In this document: piece by piece, positions 1 to 13,000 of the stretch
Layout of the letters: each line of letters starts with the position of its first letter
Numbering within the stretch: position 1 is the stretch's first letter
Source of the DNA: Branchiostoma floridae
Lineage: Eukaryota; Chordata; Leptocardii; Amphioxiformes; Branchiostomatidae
Assembly: GCF_000003815.2 (NCBI RefSeq)
Contig: NC_049991.1
Span: forward strand, 12,248,955 to 12,312,954
DNA: 64,000 bases
Direction of reading: 5' to 3'
Notes under the pieces: generated by a model
The model's database searches: none
Seen by the model: the letters and a program-made list of their open reading frames with translations, nothing else
What the model was told of the DNA's origin: nothing
Made by a program: the position numbers and the translations under genes

Positions 1-437
1 ATTCTTCAGTCCCAGAACCAACTGAAATCACAAAATGAAAACAGCTACATATCTATCTATCAATAATGAAATGTCAGAGCACTAGTTTCGTGAACATGTA
101 ATTTGAATTTGTGCCATGGTAACTCTAGCTGGTTTCCGATGACCTTCTTGATTTGTTGCACAGAACTTGTACTTGGTAACAGACATGCCTCCTCACAGTG
201 CTACATCTATGCATCTTTGGACGATAAAAGCTATATAATATCTTTGTTATGTATTGAATATACATCAACTGATGTTACGGATGCAGTATACCTTTTCAGC
301 ACCAAGGACAGTGACTTTCAGCACATACATGTACCATATTTTTTTAATTTCATGGTGTATAATAAAAGCTATTTTGGGTTATAATATCTTTGATATACAT
401 TTGTATATCAAACATACTAACTGAAGAAGTAGTTTAC
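1..437. other. intron 3 of the minus-strand SLC26A11-like gene (no exon seen)
   Basis: The splice donor of exon 3 is at 437-436 on the minus strand. No match to the next SLC26A11 exon (LIFGLKNVRR-type) is visible to the left. The stretch holds an RE1-like motif at 295-315. Confidence 0.6.
295..315 (+). promoter_or_regulatory. RE1/NRSF-like motif
   Basis: Starts TTCAGCACCAAGGACAGTGA. It matches the known REST element at 18 of 21 positions, and the mismatch at position 11 falls in the two-base centre where known RE1 sites vary. Located in an intron. Seven similar motifs lie elsewhere in the window. Binding is inferred from the motif only. Confidence 0.5.
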
Positions 438-2309
438 CTTGACTTGTGAAGTAGCTATGGTGATGGCAGCTGCAGAAGAGAAGCCTGCTAAGACTGGGAA
501 GGAGATGAAGTTCACCAAAAACCCTGGAAAAATTGAGTAACATTCAGGTTTATTTGCATACATGATACACACAACTTACCCAGCACCAAGAGGCCACGTC
601 TAGCGAAATAATAAACGTTTAACAAGGACAACAACAACAATAACATTCAGACTTTGGGCATTACTAGTACCATCCATCAAATTAAAATGTGTGGATTGAT
701 TATTGCAACAACATTATCACACAGATACAGTTATCATGTAGCATCAGATTACAGGGTTTCAGGACTCACCTAAGTGTAGAACTCCCATGAGGAATTGCAC
801 ACAGCCAGCTAACAGGCACAGGACTACTGCATACACAGGCTCCCCATTTACGTATTCCGCCACCATGAGAGTAGTGATGGCGGTTGGCCCCAGTGTCACG
901 TGTCTCGAGCCTCCAAAAACGCAGTAGACGAAGCAGCCCATGAAGGCAGAATACAGGCCATACTGTAGGAGATGACATAATTATTCAAACACTTCTAACA
1001 GTAATCAACCACGAGTGATGACATCACAAGAAAGTAGCCATTTGTGTAACGCTAGTTCACCTTTATCCGTCAGGTAACCTATATCCGTTGTTTTTGAAAC
1101 AGGGTATTTAAGGATATAAGTCTACGACCGTTGGTTTCCAAATGCAATTTTTTTTCAAATACTTCAATTTGTCAATTTGTCGACTCGATATCCCTAAAAA
1201 GCCTATCAAAACGGATTTAGGTTACTTCGCGGATAAAGGTGAACTAGCGTTACATACATTAAGATTTTTATGTATGCTTGACAAGAAATATGCAGCGTTA
1301 TACATTTTTCTTTTTCTTTAAACTTAAAGGCAGCCTTATTCACTCATATATCTTTACAGTATGATGTACATGCTGGTATTATCAATTCTACAGTTTGCAA
1401 AAATGGCCCTTACTGGATCACTTGTCCCAATTTGCTGTAAAAGAGCTGAAGGTACATATTTATGACATCGTCTAATTGCACTGGTGATGTTTACTGACCA
1501 AGAGCAAACATGTGCTTGTTAGGAATTAACCTCTGACTTCTTGGAGATAATGTTGACCTCGCCTGACCTTGTAATTTTGTGGTCCACTGCACAACAATGG
1601 CTCAGGTTGGGTCTTAGACCTGCACTCTGCAAGTGGCCAATTTTGAAATAGATTTTATTTGAAATTCAGGTTGTTTCAAGTGATATAGATCATTAAGATT
1701 TTTAATCATCATAAAAGAACATTTCATTTAAGAAAATGTTTGACCACATCCCATTTGAAAGTGATTTATAATCAAGCCCCATCTAAATTAGTAACAACCT
1801 CGGAATTAATACAGGTCATGATGCGAATTATACACCATATAACGTAAGTGTTGGTCTGTCTCTTGTACAAACTCTGTGTACTGGATTCATGAGTCTTACT
1901 TTAAATCTGTTGCCGACTTATCTTTGTTGTTTACCCTCTACCTCTTTAGTTGATTATCTACTACGCCACGAACGATAACAGGGATAGGACGTTTCGGGCT
2001 GCACGTACGCACACCAGATCTCACCTGTAATGGCAGCTCAGCCAAGGCTGCGTAAGCCAACCCCTGGGGGATCACTGTCAGTCCCACCGTGAAACCCGCC
2101 ACAAAATCACGGAACAACCACGCCAGTCGGTACGTCGGCAACCAAGTCAAGATGGGCAATCGTGTCTTTGCCGTTTTGACGGTACAGCAGCTTCGCAAAA
2201 ATCTGCTGCATCCTTGTTTGATGTCCTCTCTCCATCCTTGGTCCTCGCCATCCCTGTTTCCCAGTTCGTGGATGGCCACCTGCGTTCCGCTGTCCACCGT
2301 GTCGCACAT
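438..2309 (-). CDS. SLC26A11-like: SLC26A11-like anion transporter, partial (first three coding exons)
   Basis: Minus-strand gene whose later exons lie left of the window. Exon 1 is 2309-2025 (95 codons from ATG at 2309), exon 2 is 962-770 and exon 3 is 523-438. All have GT-AG borders and the same lengths and phases as exons 2 and 3 of the complete plus-strand gene that starts at 4047 (193 nt and 86 nt). Exon 1 carries the SLC26 start of transmembrane span 1 (GLTVIPQGLAYAALAELPLQ). Exon 2 carries YGLYSAFMGC and LGPTAI, exon 3 GFLVNFISFPVLAGFSSAAA. Family knowledge: SLC26A11 is a sodium-independent sulfate/chloride exchanger of plasma and lysosomal membranes with a UraA-type fold. Its N-terminus is about 22 residues longer than that of its neighbour. 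The two genes are transcribed divergently from a 1.7-kb spacer, so they look like an inverted duplication. The missing C-terminal part cannot be judged. Confidence 0.88.
575..648 (+). repeat. dispersed repeat tail with ACA-rich end, copy 1
   Basis: About 74 bp running from TTACCCAGCAC through CCACGTCTAGCGAAATAATA to an (ACA)n-rich end. A second copy is at 43212-43285 in the opposite orientation. The shared sequence ending in a simple repeat suggests the 3' end of a SINE or LINE. The family was not identified. Confidence 0.55.
1045..1254. mobile_element. 210-bp MITE in intron 1 of the minus-strand SLC26A11-like gene
   Basis: The termini are inverted repeats: TGTAACGCTAGTTCACCTTT at the left and its reverse complement at the right, continuing imperfectly inward through TATCCG and AGGTAACCTA. 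There is no coding capacity, so it is a non-autonomous DNA element. No clear target-site duplication beyond the TGTA/TACA ends could be assigned. Confidence 0.75.
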
Positions 2310-4046
2310 CGCCTACTGTCCTTGAGTATTATCTCAACGGGGAGCACAATTCAACAACACCTATCTCATCCCTTTGGCTCACCTGTCACGTACGTGAGCG
2401 GCAAAAAACATCTGCTGCTGCTCCTCGGATCCTCGTGAACAGATTTTTGCGCGAAAACAACGCGTTGTGATATGATACAGAACACTTCCGGACACGACAC
2501 TATACATCCAGCATTACATACAAACTGCTGTGTTTAACCTGGACACCTTGTTGGCACAGTCAACAGTGGGTGTCAACGATTGGGCAGTTGTTCCTACCTC
2601 TTGACTGAAGACCTAGGCATACGGCACGCGTTTTGCAAGCTCAGTGTGACTTGCAGTTTGCACAATGTCAGATAGCAAACAGATGTTGTGAATAGACCAA
2701 TCCAAGGTCGACTAACCTTGGATATGGATACAAAGATATTTTTTCCTTTAAAATATGACGCCAAATATCAAATCTTTATATCAATATTGTAGTGAGTAGT
2801 ACTAGCAGACTTCTACTAGCGGCACATCTGAAAAACAGGCAATTTTATGTTGAATTTAGGGGAATGGTTGAATTGAACCCCCCTTCGCTCAACCCCAGTG
2901 GAACCGTCCATTCCATGATGTCATACGGTTGCGTCATGGAATACCCCCAGTAGCTTCCTGAATTTGCTTCTCGGGATCAAGGTGCTTAATTGGGTTCATG
3001 GGGCAAAACAATCTGCATTGTGGGACATACATAGTGCTTAGGTTGCAGTGGGCATTGGAATGTGTAAAGTCTGATGATTTTGGAAGCAGAGAGATGTTGA
3101 ACGGCTGTCTTTCTTTCCCGTGTCGACTTTAATTGCGTGTCAACGTTATGTTTGTACGATTAGCTTTTATAAAGTACTACAATAAGTGTTGTTTTTATTA
3201 GTCTTAGCTGCATACCTTACTAAAGAACAGACTGAAATAGTTGAACAAAGACTTGAGGACATTAAAACTTTTCAGTTGTTGGTGTCGTCGCAAAAAAAGG
3301 TGATCGTTTGGAAACGCTTGAAAACAAGTAACTAAAACAACTGGCTTATTGATCAGTTTTCTTGTTTTGCAAACATGCAAAAAATAGTTTCTTGCAAGCA
3401 TCACATGCCTTGTCGAAAAAAATTCCACAATGGAATTGTGACCATCTGTGACAATCGCCAATGTCCTCTTAGACCTTTTAGGCAAGTTAAGTCAGCATTA
3501 TTATATCGGTTACCTACATAAATATTAGTTATAATATGGCTTTTTGGAGAAGTTAGGATACTCTCATGATAAGTGAGACTGACATAGAGGGATACACTTT
3601 TGACTAATCCTAAAGGTTTGACTGCCTTGTAGAGTTAAGCTCGGAACCTTAATGTGAATTGTTGAATCATCCAACGAGCTTCATTGTTTTAAATTAAAAA
3701 TCAATCTATCTTAAGTTGGAAGAATTTTGCCAGCCTTTGCGTCAAATATTGTGCAAGAATGGAGTTTTATCTAATGCGAGTAAAGCTAACCAAAGAAGTA
3801 AACCATTTAAGGTATGATAAAAGCCCGATAACCATTTGTGATAGGAACTGTAGTGTGATACCATAAGGTCAAAGGTTGTTGATGATTGCGGGCACGCAAG
3901 TGACACTGAGCAAAGAAGTCAACGTCCACACGGCGTTTTCCACAGCGTTAGAGCCATGTCCTGGTCGCTAAAAGACTGAAAACTCACACCAGCGATCCCA
4001 CTGAACCAGAGAGGTCCGAGAAGGTCTTCAAGTAACGTCGGAGTGA
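2310..4046. promoter_or_regulatory. divergent spacer between the two SLC26A11-like genes
   Basis: A 1.7-kb stretch between the ATG at 2309 (minus) and the ATG at 4047 (plus). It should contain both 5' UTRs and both promoters. No TATA box could be placed. A 33-bp imperfect palindrome lies at 2910-2942 (ATTCCATGATGTCA facing TGCGTCATGGAAT). A 93-codon open frame at 3204-3485 (minus) resembles no family I know and is not called. Confidence 0.5.
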
Positions 4047-7000
4047 ATGGCAGTGGTTCTGAAGAAGTGTAAAAGAAATGGCGTCAAATTGGTCCAGGAA
4101 ACGTGTTCTGTGCGTTTTCTCAAAAAGAGACTACCGATCGTGGCATGGCTGCCCAGGTACAACCTCGAGAAGTTCCAGGGAGATCTGATCGCAGGTTTGA
4201 CGGTTGGTTTGACCGTGATTCCCCAGGGTTTGGCTTATGCTGCAGTCGCCGAGTTACCTCTTCAGGTGAGCTATGATAAATTCGGACATGACCGGAAGTG
4301 ACTGAGTGGGCTGGGGTGGTGGGCAAAAACTCCATTTTAATTTTTTTGATAACAATTCGGAACCTGTTATAATATAAGCAGAACTGGACCTAGAAAATTT
4401 TAAGATGGTTGAAACTTCTATGATGGTAAAAGGGGGCGGGTCTAGGTCAAATTGGGGTCACCCATGTCAGCTGCGTATGCAAAATGATTGATCAGTTCAT
4501 CAAAGAAGAAAGCACAAACATCACAACAAATTATGGAGCTAGTATTACGACCACATTTAAGTAATTCAGTTCCCCTGGTAATACCCCCTCCTCTGTGTAA
4601 TGCCACAGGGTTTTTCAGGATTGAAAATTGAGATATGAATGATGTCTCTGGTGACATTATGTATGTCCACAAAGGAAATCGACCCTCAGGCACTCCTAGT
4701 AGACAAACCTGATACCTTATAAATTCAAGCAGATTGCAAATTGGCTTATTCTATCTCGGAATGTGAATGTATTTGGAGGGGTACCCCAAAAAAGGATACC
4801 GTAAATTTGCTGCATTTGCCTGCCCATTGCCAGAATAAGATTCCTGAAAAACATCACACATGAGTGTGAAACCACTTAAGGGGATGAAGGAAGCATTTGT
4901 AATCAAGAAACAACAATATAAGTGGCATTTACAGACAACTAGACAGGCAGCAACCATTAACTGAAAGCAAACCATTTCTTGGTGGAATAATGTGTGAGCA
5001 AAGCTGGTGAATTGCACTTAAGTTATATATACATGCCAAGTAATTGCAACATTATAATAGTTTTAATACAATATACAGATGACCATGCAGATGAAAATAA
5101 CAACAGTTTTATTACCAGTATTTATTAGTACATATGTATCACTGAGAGCATTTTTGAAACTTATCATAATGGTTGATATCTTATTAATCCCGTAGCTCGT
5201 AATTGTGAACTTTACTAGTAATAGTGTTTATGCTGAGTCTATGTTTTCCCACTTGACGTGTCTGTGTATTAAGAGAAATGGCATTTTGATTAGTGATAGA
5301 TCTACTAGAGTAGTTCCTATATGACTTGACAAGTCCCATTAGCAGACATACAGTCAGAGGGGAGTGAAGGCCTACAGTATATGTGTGTGCCATTTGCATT
5401 CCTCGTCACTTTTCATTGTCTACTATAGTAATTACCAGGGAAAGACTATTTCACACTTGAAGCCAGATTTGTTGGATTGCTTGTCAATGGAAGGCATTTT
5501 GTTTGGCATGGTCTAAAGTTTTCTCCGTATGGCACCTAATTGATAGCATAGCATTGATCATTATTTGATTGATTAATGTTGATTGATGAGAATCTTTGTT
5601 AATGCAAGGACGTTATATGTCCTTGGTTAATGTGCTCCCCTCTCTAAGGGACAAGACTGGTGTTTTGAATTATGCTCCTGTTTTGATGGGAGGACATACT
5701 ACATCAGGCGATGTGTGACATGGTGGACAGTGGGATGCAGTTGGCCATCCACAAACTGGGAAACATTCAGAGTATTGTATGGATAGTCTAAAAACATAGC
5801 CTTTCAAAACAGGCACAATCAATTATTGATATGTTATTCCTTGTTCTCACCCAACAGTATGGTCTGTATTCAGCCTTTATGGGCTGTTTCATCTACTGCC
5901 TGTTTGGCACATCGAAGGACGTCACACTGGGACCAACGGCTATCATATCGCTGATGACGGCTGAGTATGCGAAGGGGGAACCTACGCTCGCTATCGCTCT
6001 CTGCCTTTGCGCAGGACTTGTACAGTTTGCCATGGGTGTCTTACAGTTAGGTGAGTGCTCGAAATAATTTTTTGGTAACAGTTGAAACATCTACATCCAA
6101 AATCATATATCTTCTGTAGTAGCCACAAAAGCTCTTAGGCCATAAAGCATTACATGTACAACATATAATACATGTAATAGTATATACACATTTGATCCAA
6201 CATTTAATCATTTGACATTAAGCTCATATTTAAGAAGAGTGTCAAACTCAGGGAGGTAGTTCACTGCCTTTATTGTTGCTAGATGAATCACATTTAAAAC
6301 TGCTATAAATGTAGTAGGATTAATTGTAAGAATCCAACGAGAGGACAGTTTTCTTTTTGAATTATAAAAATGAGAGTATGTTGTATGATTACCATTTGCC
6401 TTGTCATGTTTTAACACAATGGCTCTTCATATTTTGCTCTGTAGGTTTTTTAGTGAATTTTATGGCGTTTCCGGTCATCTCAGGGTATATGTCTGCTGCA
6501 GCACTCATCATCGGATGTGGTCAGTTGAAGGTAAGGCATACATGTACAGAGTAATTGCAGTACTAGCCTATCATCTAGGAAATGTTCTTGCATGGTTTAC
6601 TTCCATGTTCTTTCCTGTAGAACTGAATCTGCAACCATCTGTACACAAACTTTGCTGACTTTTCTTCTGCATTAGACTCGAGCACTTTTTGAACTTGCAT
6701 GGCAAAAGTTTGATCCTTCTCTTTGCATATGCATTTGGTCATTGCCATACAAATTATATAGATCGTTTGAAAATTGTTACCTTTTTCCCCTGAGCAATGG
6801 TAGTATTAGAGTTGTACCTCCTTTGGATTGGTTTTGGATCACAGCATCCCTACAAGCTGGGCATATTTTTGGCCATTAATCTACCATATTGCATTTTGTA
6901 TGACGCCATGAGTATTTCCATATGCATGGTAGTGTTTTATATTTTGTTCTATGTTTAACATGGCTATTTTATTCCTATTTCTCCTTCTAAGTAACAATAC

Positions 7001-10000
7001 CGGGTAGAACTAGGTAGGTGTGTAGTGGCTTCTTTTGTGAGTGAAGACTGTGCTGTGAGTTGTAAGCTTCGGCGTGTAGTCTGGGGTTTTGTGACTTCTT
7101 TGTGTGAAAATTAGTACAGCGCAAGGGACAGACATGTGGATATCATGGATGGGGCTGTGTAAAGATTTGAAAAAGAAGATATGAAATGAAAAATCTTCAT
7201 ACAACCAACCATATACGAGGGCGGTTCAAAAAGTAATGCGACTGGTTTTATAACAGGCTCATTTTTTTCACCGAATGAGTTGCAATTTGGCACAAAGGTA
7301 CAAGAATATATCCTCTTGAGATTGACATATCTCAATTTGTTGTTAAGATTTTTATAAGTGACTGAGTTGAGTTCAAGATGACCACACCCTTGTTATCCCG
7401 TCGGAAGAAATTAGAGGGTCAATTAACGTGCAATTGATAATGTCTCTAAATCACTTATAGCTATTGTAAGGAAATAAAATTGCACATGTATCAAGTTGCA
7501 TTTCTCTATAAGCCACATGCCTATTTTCATCTTTTAAATACAATCACTTATCATTTTTTCGTTCCTGATGTGAAGTAAGGTGGTCAGGGTCGTAATTAGC
7601 GGTGGATTAGGGGTGGTCTGCTTAACGTTTCCATAACCGACTTTTTTATTAACTGAGAAAAATCAAACTTAATACACTTCTTGATCTTGAAACAGTTAAT
7701 AATTGTGCTAAGTTTCGCATCTTTTGGCTAATGGAAAAGCAGTCTACAAAGACCTTTATTCAACAAATCACGTATTTGACTATTAATCAAACTGCCTGTA
7801 ATATAGTAACTCGCTCCATTCTAGTGGCTGTAAAAGATGAACCATTGTGAGTTCAAACATGAAATTTGGCATATAATCTATAGAGACATTTGTTATTGTA
7901 CAGGTAAAATTTCGGCTCCCTACAATAATTCTAGAATGGTAAGATCTAGAGGAACTGATCTCCTGACAAGCTTTTAAGGGTGTGGTCATCTTAAAATCAT
8001 CTCAGTTGCTCATAAAAATTTGCACCACAAATTGAGATACATCAATCTGAACAGGATATAGTCTTGTACATTTGTGCCAAATTTCAACTCATTCGATGAA
8101 AAAATGAGCCTGTTATAAAACGAGTGGCATTACTTTTTGAACCGCCCTCGTATTCAATATATACTATTGGTAAGATTGGTGAAAATAACATAGATGTATT
8201 ACACCATGTATAGTAAGCAAATCAGTATATTGTATGCTGAAGCATACAGTGTATTGCAGTTGCAATGGCTTTGCTTTCAATGAAAGTTTAATTCAAATTG
8301 TATTTAGTCATCTTATTACAATGGACATGTGCATTATGTACTAATACTAACTGCTGGTATCTCTATTGTCTGAAAGCTGTTGTCTGAAGTAGTCTATTGT
8401 ATTAACCAAGTCACTAAATGATAATCCCGGTTCTTCTGTTAGTATGTTTTGCAGTTTTGAATAAAGTACTGTATTACTATCATGCTACAATGTGTAAAAT
8501 ATATGACAATGTGTGTTTCTTCCTGGCTGTTGTAGCTCATCTTTGGACTGAAAAATGTTCGGAGATCCTTCATCTGGAACATCTATGATACATTCAGGAA
8601 ACTTCCAGAAACAAAGTGAGTGGAGTAGGATTTTGCTTGTATATTATTCCTCATTCTGACTATATTATCATTGCTACTGTATAGCATGTAGAAATAGATA
8701 GTTCTTCTACAACAGTAGACATAGCTGTTGTGACAATGTATTTGAGGCAATTGTGAGAAGAAGCTGTCTTTGACAATGTTAATTTTGTTTTCCAGTCACT
8801 GGGACCTGACTCTGGGAATTATATCTTTTGTCATCCTGTTAATAATGAAGTGGTTAAAGGACAGAAACTGGGACAAAGACAGGGACCCCTTCACACCCCT
8901 CACCACAAGGCAGAGGGTTGGGAGGAAGGCTGTCTGGCTCATAGGAACTGGTGAGACCAGTGTCTGATGTTTTGTCATTGTATAGACACATAGAAGAAAT
9001 GGAATATACAGAAATGCTGCTACCTGAATAACGGTATGTTTCTGTGTACAAGGTACTGATTGACAGAAGTACTAAGGTCAGCTACCAGAAGTACCAAAAT
9101 CAACAAGGACTGTCTCCAACACCCACATGTACCTACACACCAAATATTCCACCGGACATGCACAAACACACACACAAGATCCATGCCACAGTGAAAACTG
9201 TACCTCTTTTTCTTATGGAGGTAAATATGCATGTACAGCACGTCCTTACTTTTGCTATAAAGTATAAACTTTAAAGGTCTACAAAAAATCTATAAATGGA
9301 GTCAAGTCTTCAATGGTTATTTGCCATATACCTGTGGTCGTTTATTGATACTAACATGTGTTTGTTTTCTATCTTTCTCCAGGAAGGAATGCTCTTATTG
9401 TAATTGTGACGACAATCCTTGCTGGTATTCTCTTCAGCAACAACATTAAACCCTTCACAATGACCAAAGATGTGCCACCTGGGTTCCCTAAAGTGGGGCC
9501 CCCTAGCTTCTCTTACCAGCATAACAACCAAACTGTAGAAGGGGAGGAGTTTCTAAGTGTAAGTGTGTGCAGTTATGTAAGCTGTCTTCTAGATGGAACA
9601 GAATTTATCAATGAGTATGTGATCAATTTACATGATATAACTCCAAGCATGCAAATGGGCGATTTTGCAGAAATAGAGCAAAAGTTAAAGACTGGCATTC
9701 CCCACAGTAAGGATGATGCCTATGGGCATTTTTGTACAGAAATAAAATGATGAAATAATAGCACAAGCCTATTACTTTTCTTCCATCGTAACTCATCACA
9801 GCTAATACATCCCTGGCCAGTGAGATGTTGTCATCTTTAGACATAAATATGTATATATATTTTCTTACAGAATTTAGGAGCCGGGATTGCAGTCTTACCT
9901 CTCATTGCAATACTCGAGACCATTGCGTATGGTAAAGCCTTTGGTAAGTCTTCTTTCATCACCCTTATTGTAGGACTAAGGTTGTGTCTTTTCAGAAATA

Positions 10001-13000
10001 TAATGCTTTATTTGAATTTGGCAGTTTTACCAAATATTGCAGTGATCAATATATCTCAGCAAAAATATGAACATTGATACTTTTTAGATAGTCATTGAAA
10101 TGCTTTTCTTACAGCATTACTGATAAGTAGCACAAAAGTTGATACTGATGATAAGATGCTCTTAATCTTGCTTCCTTTACAGCAAGTAGGAACAAATACA
10201 GAATAGATGCTACACAAGAACTCTTAGCACTTGGTAAGTACCCATGGCAAGTAACATATAATCTTACCTCGAATTATACAGTGCATAAAAAAGTCTGTAT
10301 TACTACCAGTATACTCCTATTGATGCTGAAGAAGAGTGATGGATGTCACTTGAAATGTCCGGAAGTAAACCTCCATTTTGTACCCAGTTATAGAGATTAA
10401 ATTGTATTTGAATACCAGCATAAGAATTTTCTCTTGTTGAGGCTAAACAGAAGGATTGCAGACCAATTAATACAGTAGGTGGGCCCTACAATTTTGTATC
10501 ATCTGGTGGAATCATGTACCTTTTGACCTTTTGAAACTTTTTTTGAGAATGTAGATCTCATTTGATATATACTAAAGGTACCTCTGTCCATTCCTCCCCA
10601 GGTATTGCCAACATAGTGAGTTCGTTCTTCGGGTCGTACCCCATGTCCTGTAGCTGCTCCAGAACAGCCATCAACTCCACCAGTGGGGTCAGGACTCCTT
10701 TAGGGGGGATCTTTGCAGGTCAGTCATTTTGGTAGTTTCTTTGTTGTAATATACCTGCAGTTTTTAAGATACTCATGACTCTATGGGCATTTTTAAATCA
10801 TTATTATGTACAACCAAGGACGTTATATGACATCCTTGTTACAACATGAAAAGCACTTACTGTCAGTCTTAAAATGTTTTAGACCAAGAATTCATGGCAC
10901 CAATAATTTGCATCTTCAATGAATTTCTGAATTGTTTCAACTGCAAAGCTTCAAATAACATGAAAAACTCCTCTCCCAGATCCCCTCCTACCGGGAAATT
11001 AAGTCTGCAAAAATGAATTGATTAATTTTATAGCACTTGGTGTCCTTGTGCTTAATGACATGGTTTTCTTTCTTATTATTTATATGTTTGTTTATTTGTT
11101 TCTTGTTGTTTGTGCACAGGGTTGCTGGTGATCCTAGCTCTAGCATTCATCATGCCATATTTCCGGTACATCCCCAGTGCAGTACTAGGAGCAGTCATCA
11201 TTGCCTCAGTTATCAACATGTTTGAGTATCAGGTCATCCCCAAACAGTGGAGGATACACAGTGAGTTTAGGCATAAGTTTATAGTAAAAATTATTGTAAA
11301 TTAGACTATCTACTCTAATTACATTTCAAAGGAGTCAGGCAGCTTCCCGGGTCCGGCAGCTTATTGCATCTGGCACCTTACCGGGTCCAGCAGGTTACCG
11401 GGTCCGGCAGCTTTTTGGCCCGGGCCCGGCAGCTTACCGGACCCGGCAGCTTACCGGGTCCTGCAGCTTACCGGGTCCGGCAGCTTACCAGGTCCGGCAG
11501 CTTACCGGACCTGGCAGCTTACCGGATCCGGCAGCTTACCGGACCCGGCACCTTACCGGATCGGACAGCTTACCGGGTCTGGCAGCTTACCGGGTCCGGC
11601 AGCTTACCGGGTCCGGCAGCTTACCGGGCCCGGCAGCTTACCGGGTCCGGCAGCTTACCGGGCCCGGCAGCTTACCGGGTCCGGCAGCTTACTAGACCCG
11701 GCATCTTACCGGATCCGGCAGCTTACCGGGTCAGGCAGCTTACCGGGCCCGGCAGCTTACTGGGCCCAGCACCTTACCGGGTCCTGCACCTTACCGGGTC
11801 AGGCAGCTTACCGGGTCCGGCACCTTACCGGGTCCTGCACCTTACCGGGTCAGGCAGCTTACCGGGTCCGGCAGCTTACCGGGCCCGGCAGCTTACTGGG
11901 CCCGGCACCTTACCGGGTCCTGCACCTTACCGGGTCCTGCACCTTACCGGGTCAGGCAGCTTACCGGATCCGGCAGCTTACCGGGTCAGGCAGCTTACCG
12001 GGTCCGGCAGCTTACCGGGCCCGGCAGCTTACCGGGCCCGGCACCTTACCGGGTCCTGCACCTTACCGGGTCAGGCAGCTTACCGGGTCAGGCAGCTTAC
12101 CGGGTCAGGCAGCTTACCGGACCCGGCAGCTTACCGTGGAGCCCTAAAGATTAGCTTGATATGTCTGGAAAATTTTTCATAAGCAAAGCTGACTAACTCT
12201 TTTTTTTTCTGCCACAGAACCAGACTTGTTAGTGTGGATGGTGTGCTTCTTATGTGTGTTGTTTCTAGGAATCCAGGTAAGCACTTCTAAATTTTCCATA
12301 TATCCATCACTCAAACAGATCAAGATATAACCAGATAGATGTGGTCTTGTAAGTAATACCTGGTTCATCTGAAGATGCTTCATTGTTTCATTTTGATACG
12401 CTTTGTGTGAGGTTTGTAACCTGATGTAACCTTCTACAGTTTGGCATCCTTGTTGGAGTGGGCCTGGGACTGGTTATTGAGCTGTATGGATTAGCCAAAC
12501 CTGGCACAAAGGTACCGCAATATTCTACATGGTTTGATGACTTATTTGTGGCTTTCAAAAACTGATTCCACACTAGCTGTTCATATAAAATGTATATCAT
12601 GTATGGATTACATAATTTGTAGTTTTTGGAAAATGACAGCTCAGAGACGGTATTAGATCGGTTTTGACTTTATCTGTCTTTCTCAAGAACCAAGTATGGA
12701 TTGCAGTTTGTCAACAAGATCAAGAACACAGAAGATTAATTGAACCCACCACACTTGATATTATGACTCAAGAGTAGTATGCCTGTGGGGGGGGGGGGAG
12801 TCAAAAGATACAAGGACAGGACACCTCCAGACAGTTGCATTCCTTCTCTAAATTTCTATGGTAAGGTACATAGAAAGATTCATGATGTATGATAAATATG
12901 AAGGAAGGGTAAATGCTTAACTTCACATGTAAATGTTACTCTTCCAGGTTGACACAATTGACTGCTGCCCCAAGATCGTGGTAGTCAAGTTTGACAAGGG

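Noticed and set aside
11364-12182. 272-codon open frame of a repetitive protein
   Set aside because: It is the 17-bp minisatellite read through in rotating frames, inside an intron of SLC26A11. Repeat length explains the lack of stops.
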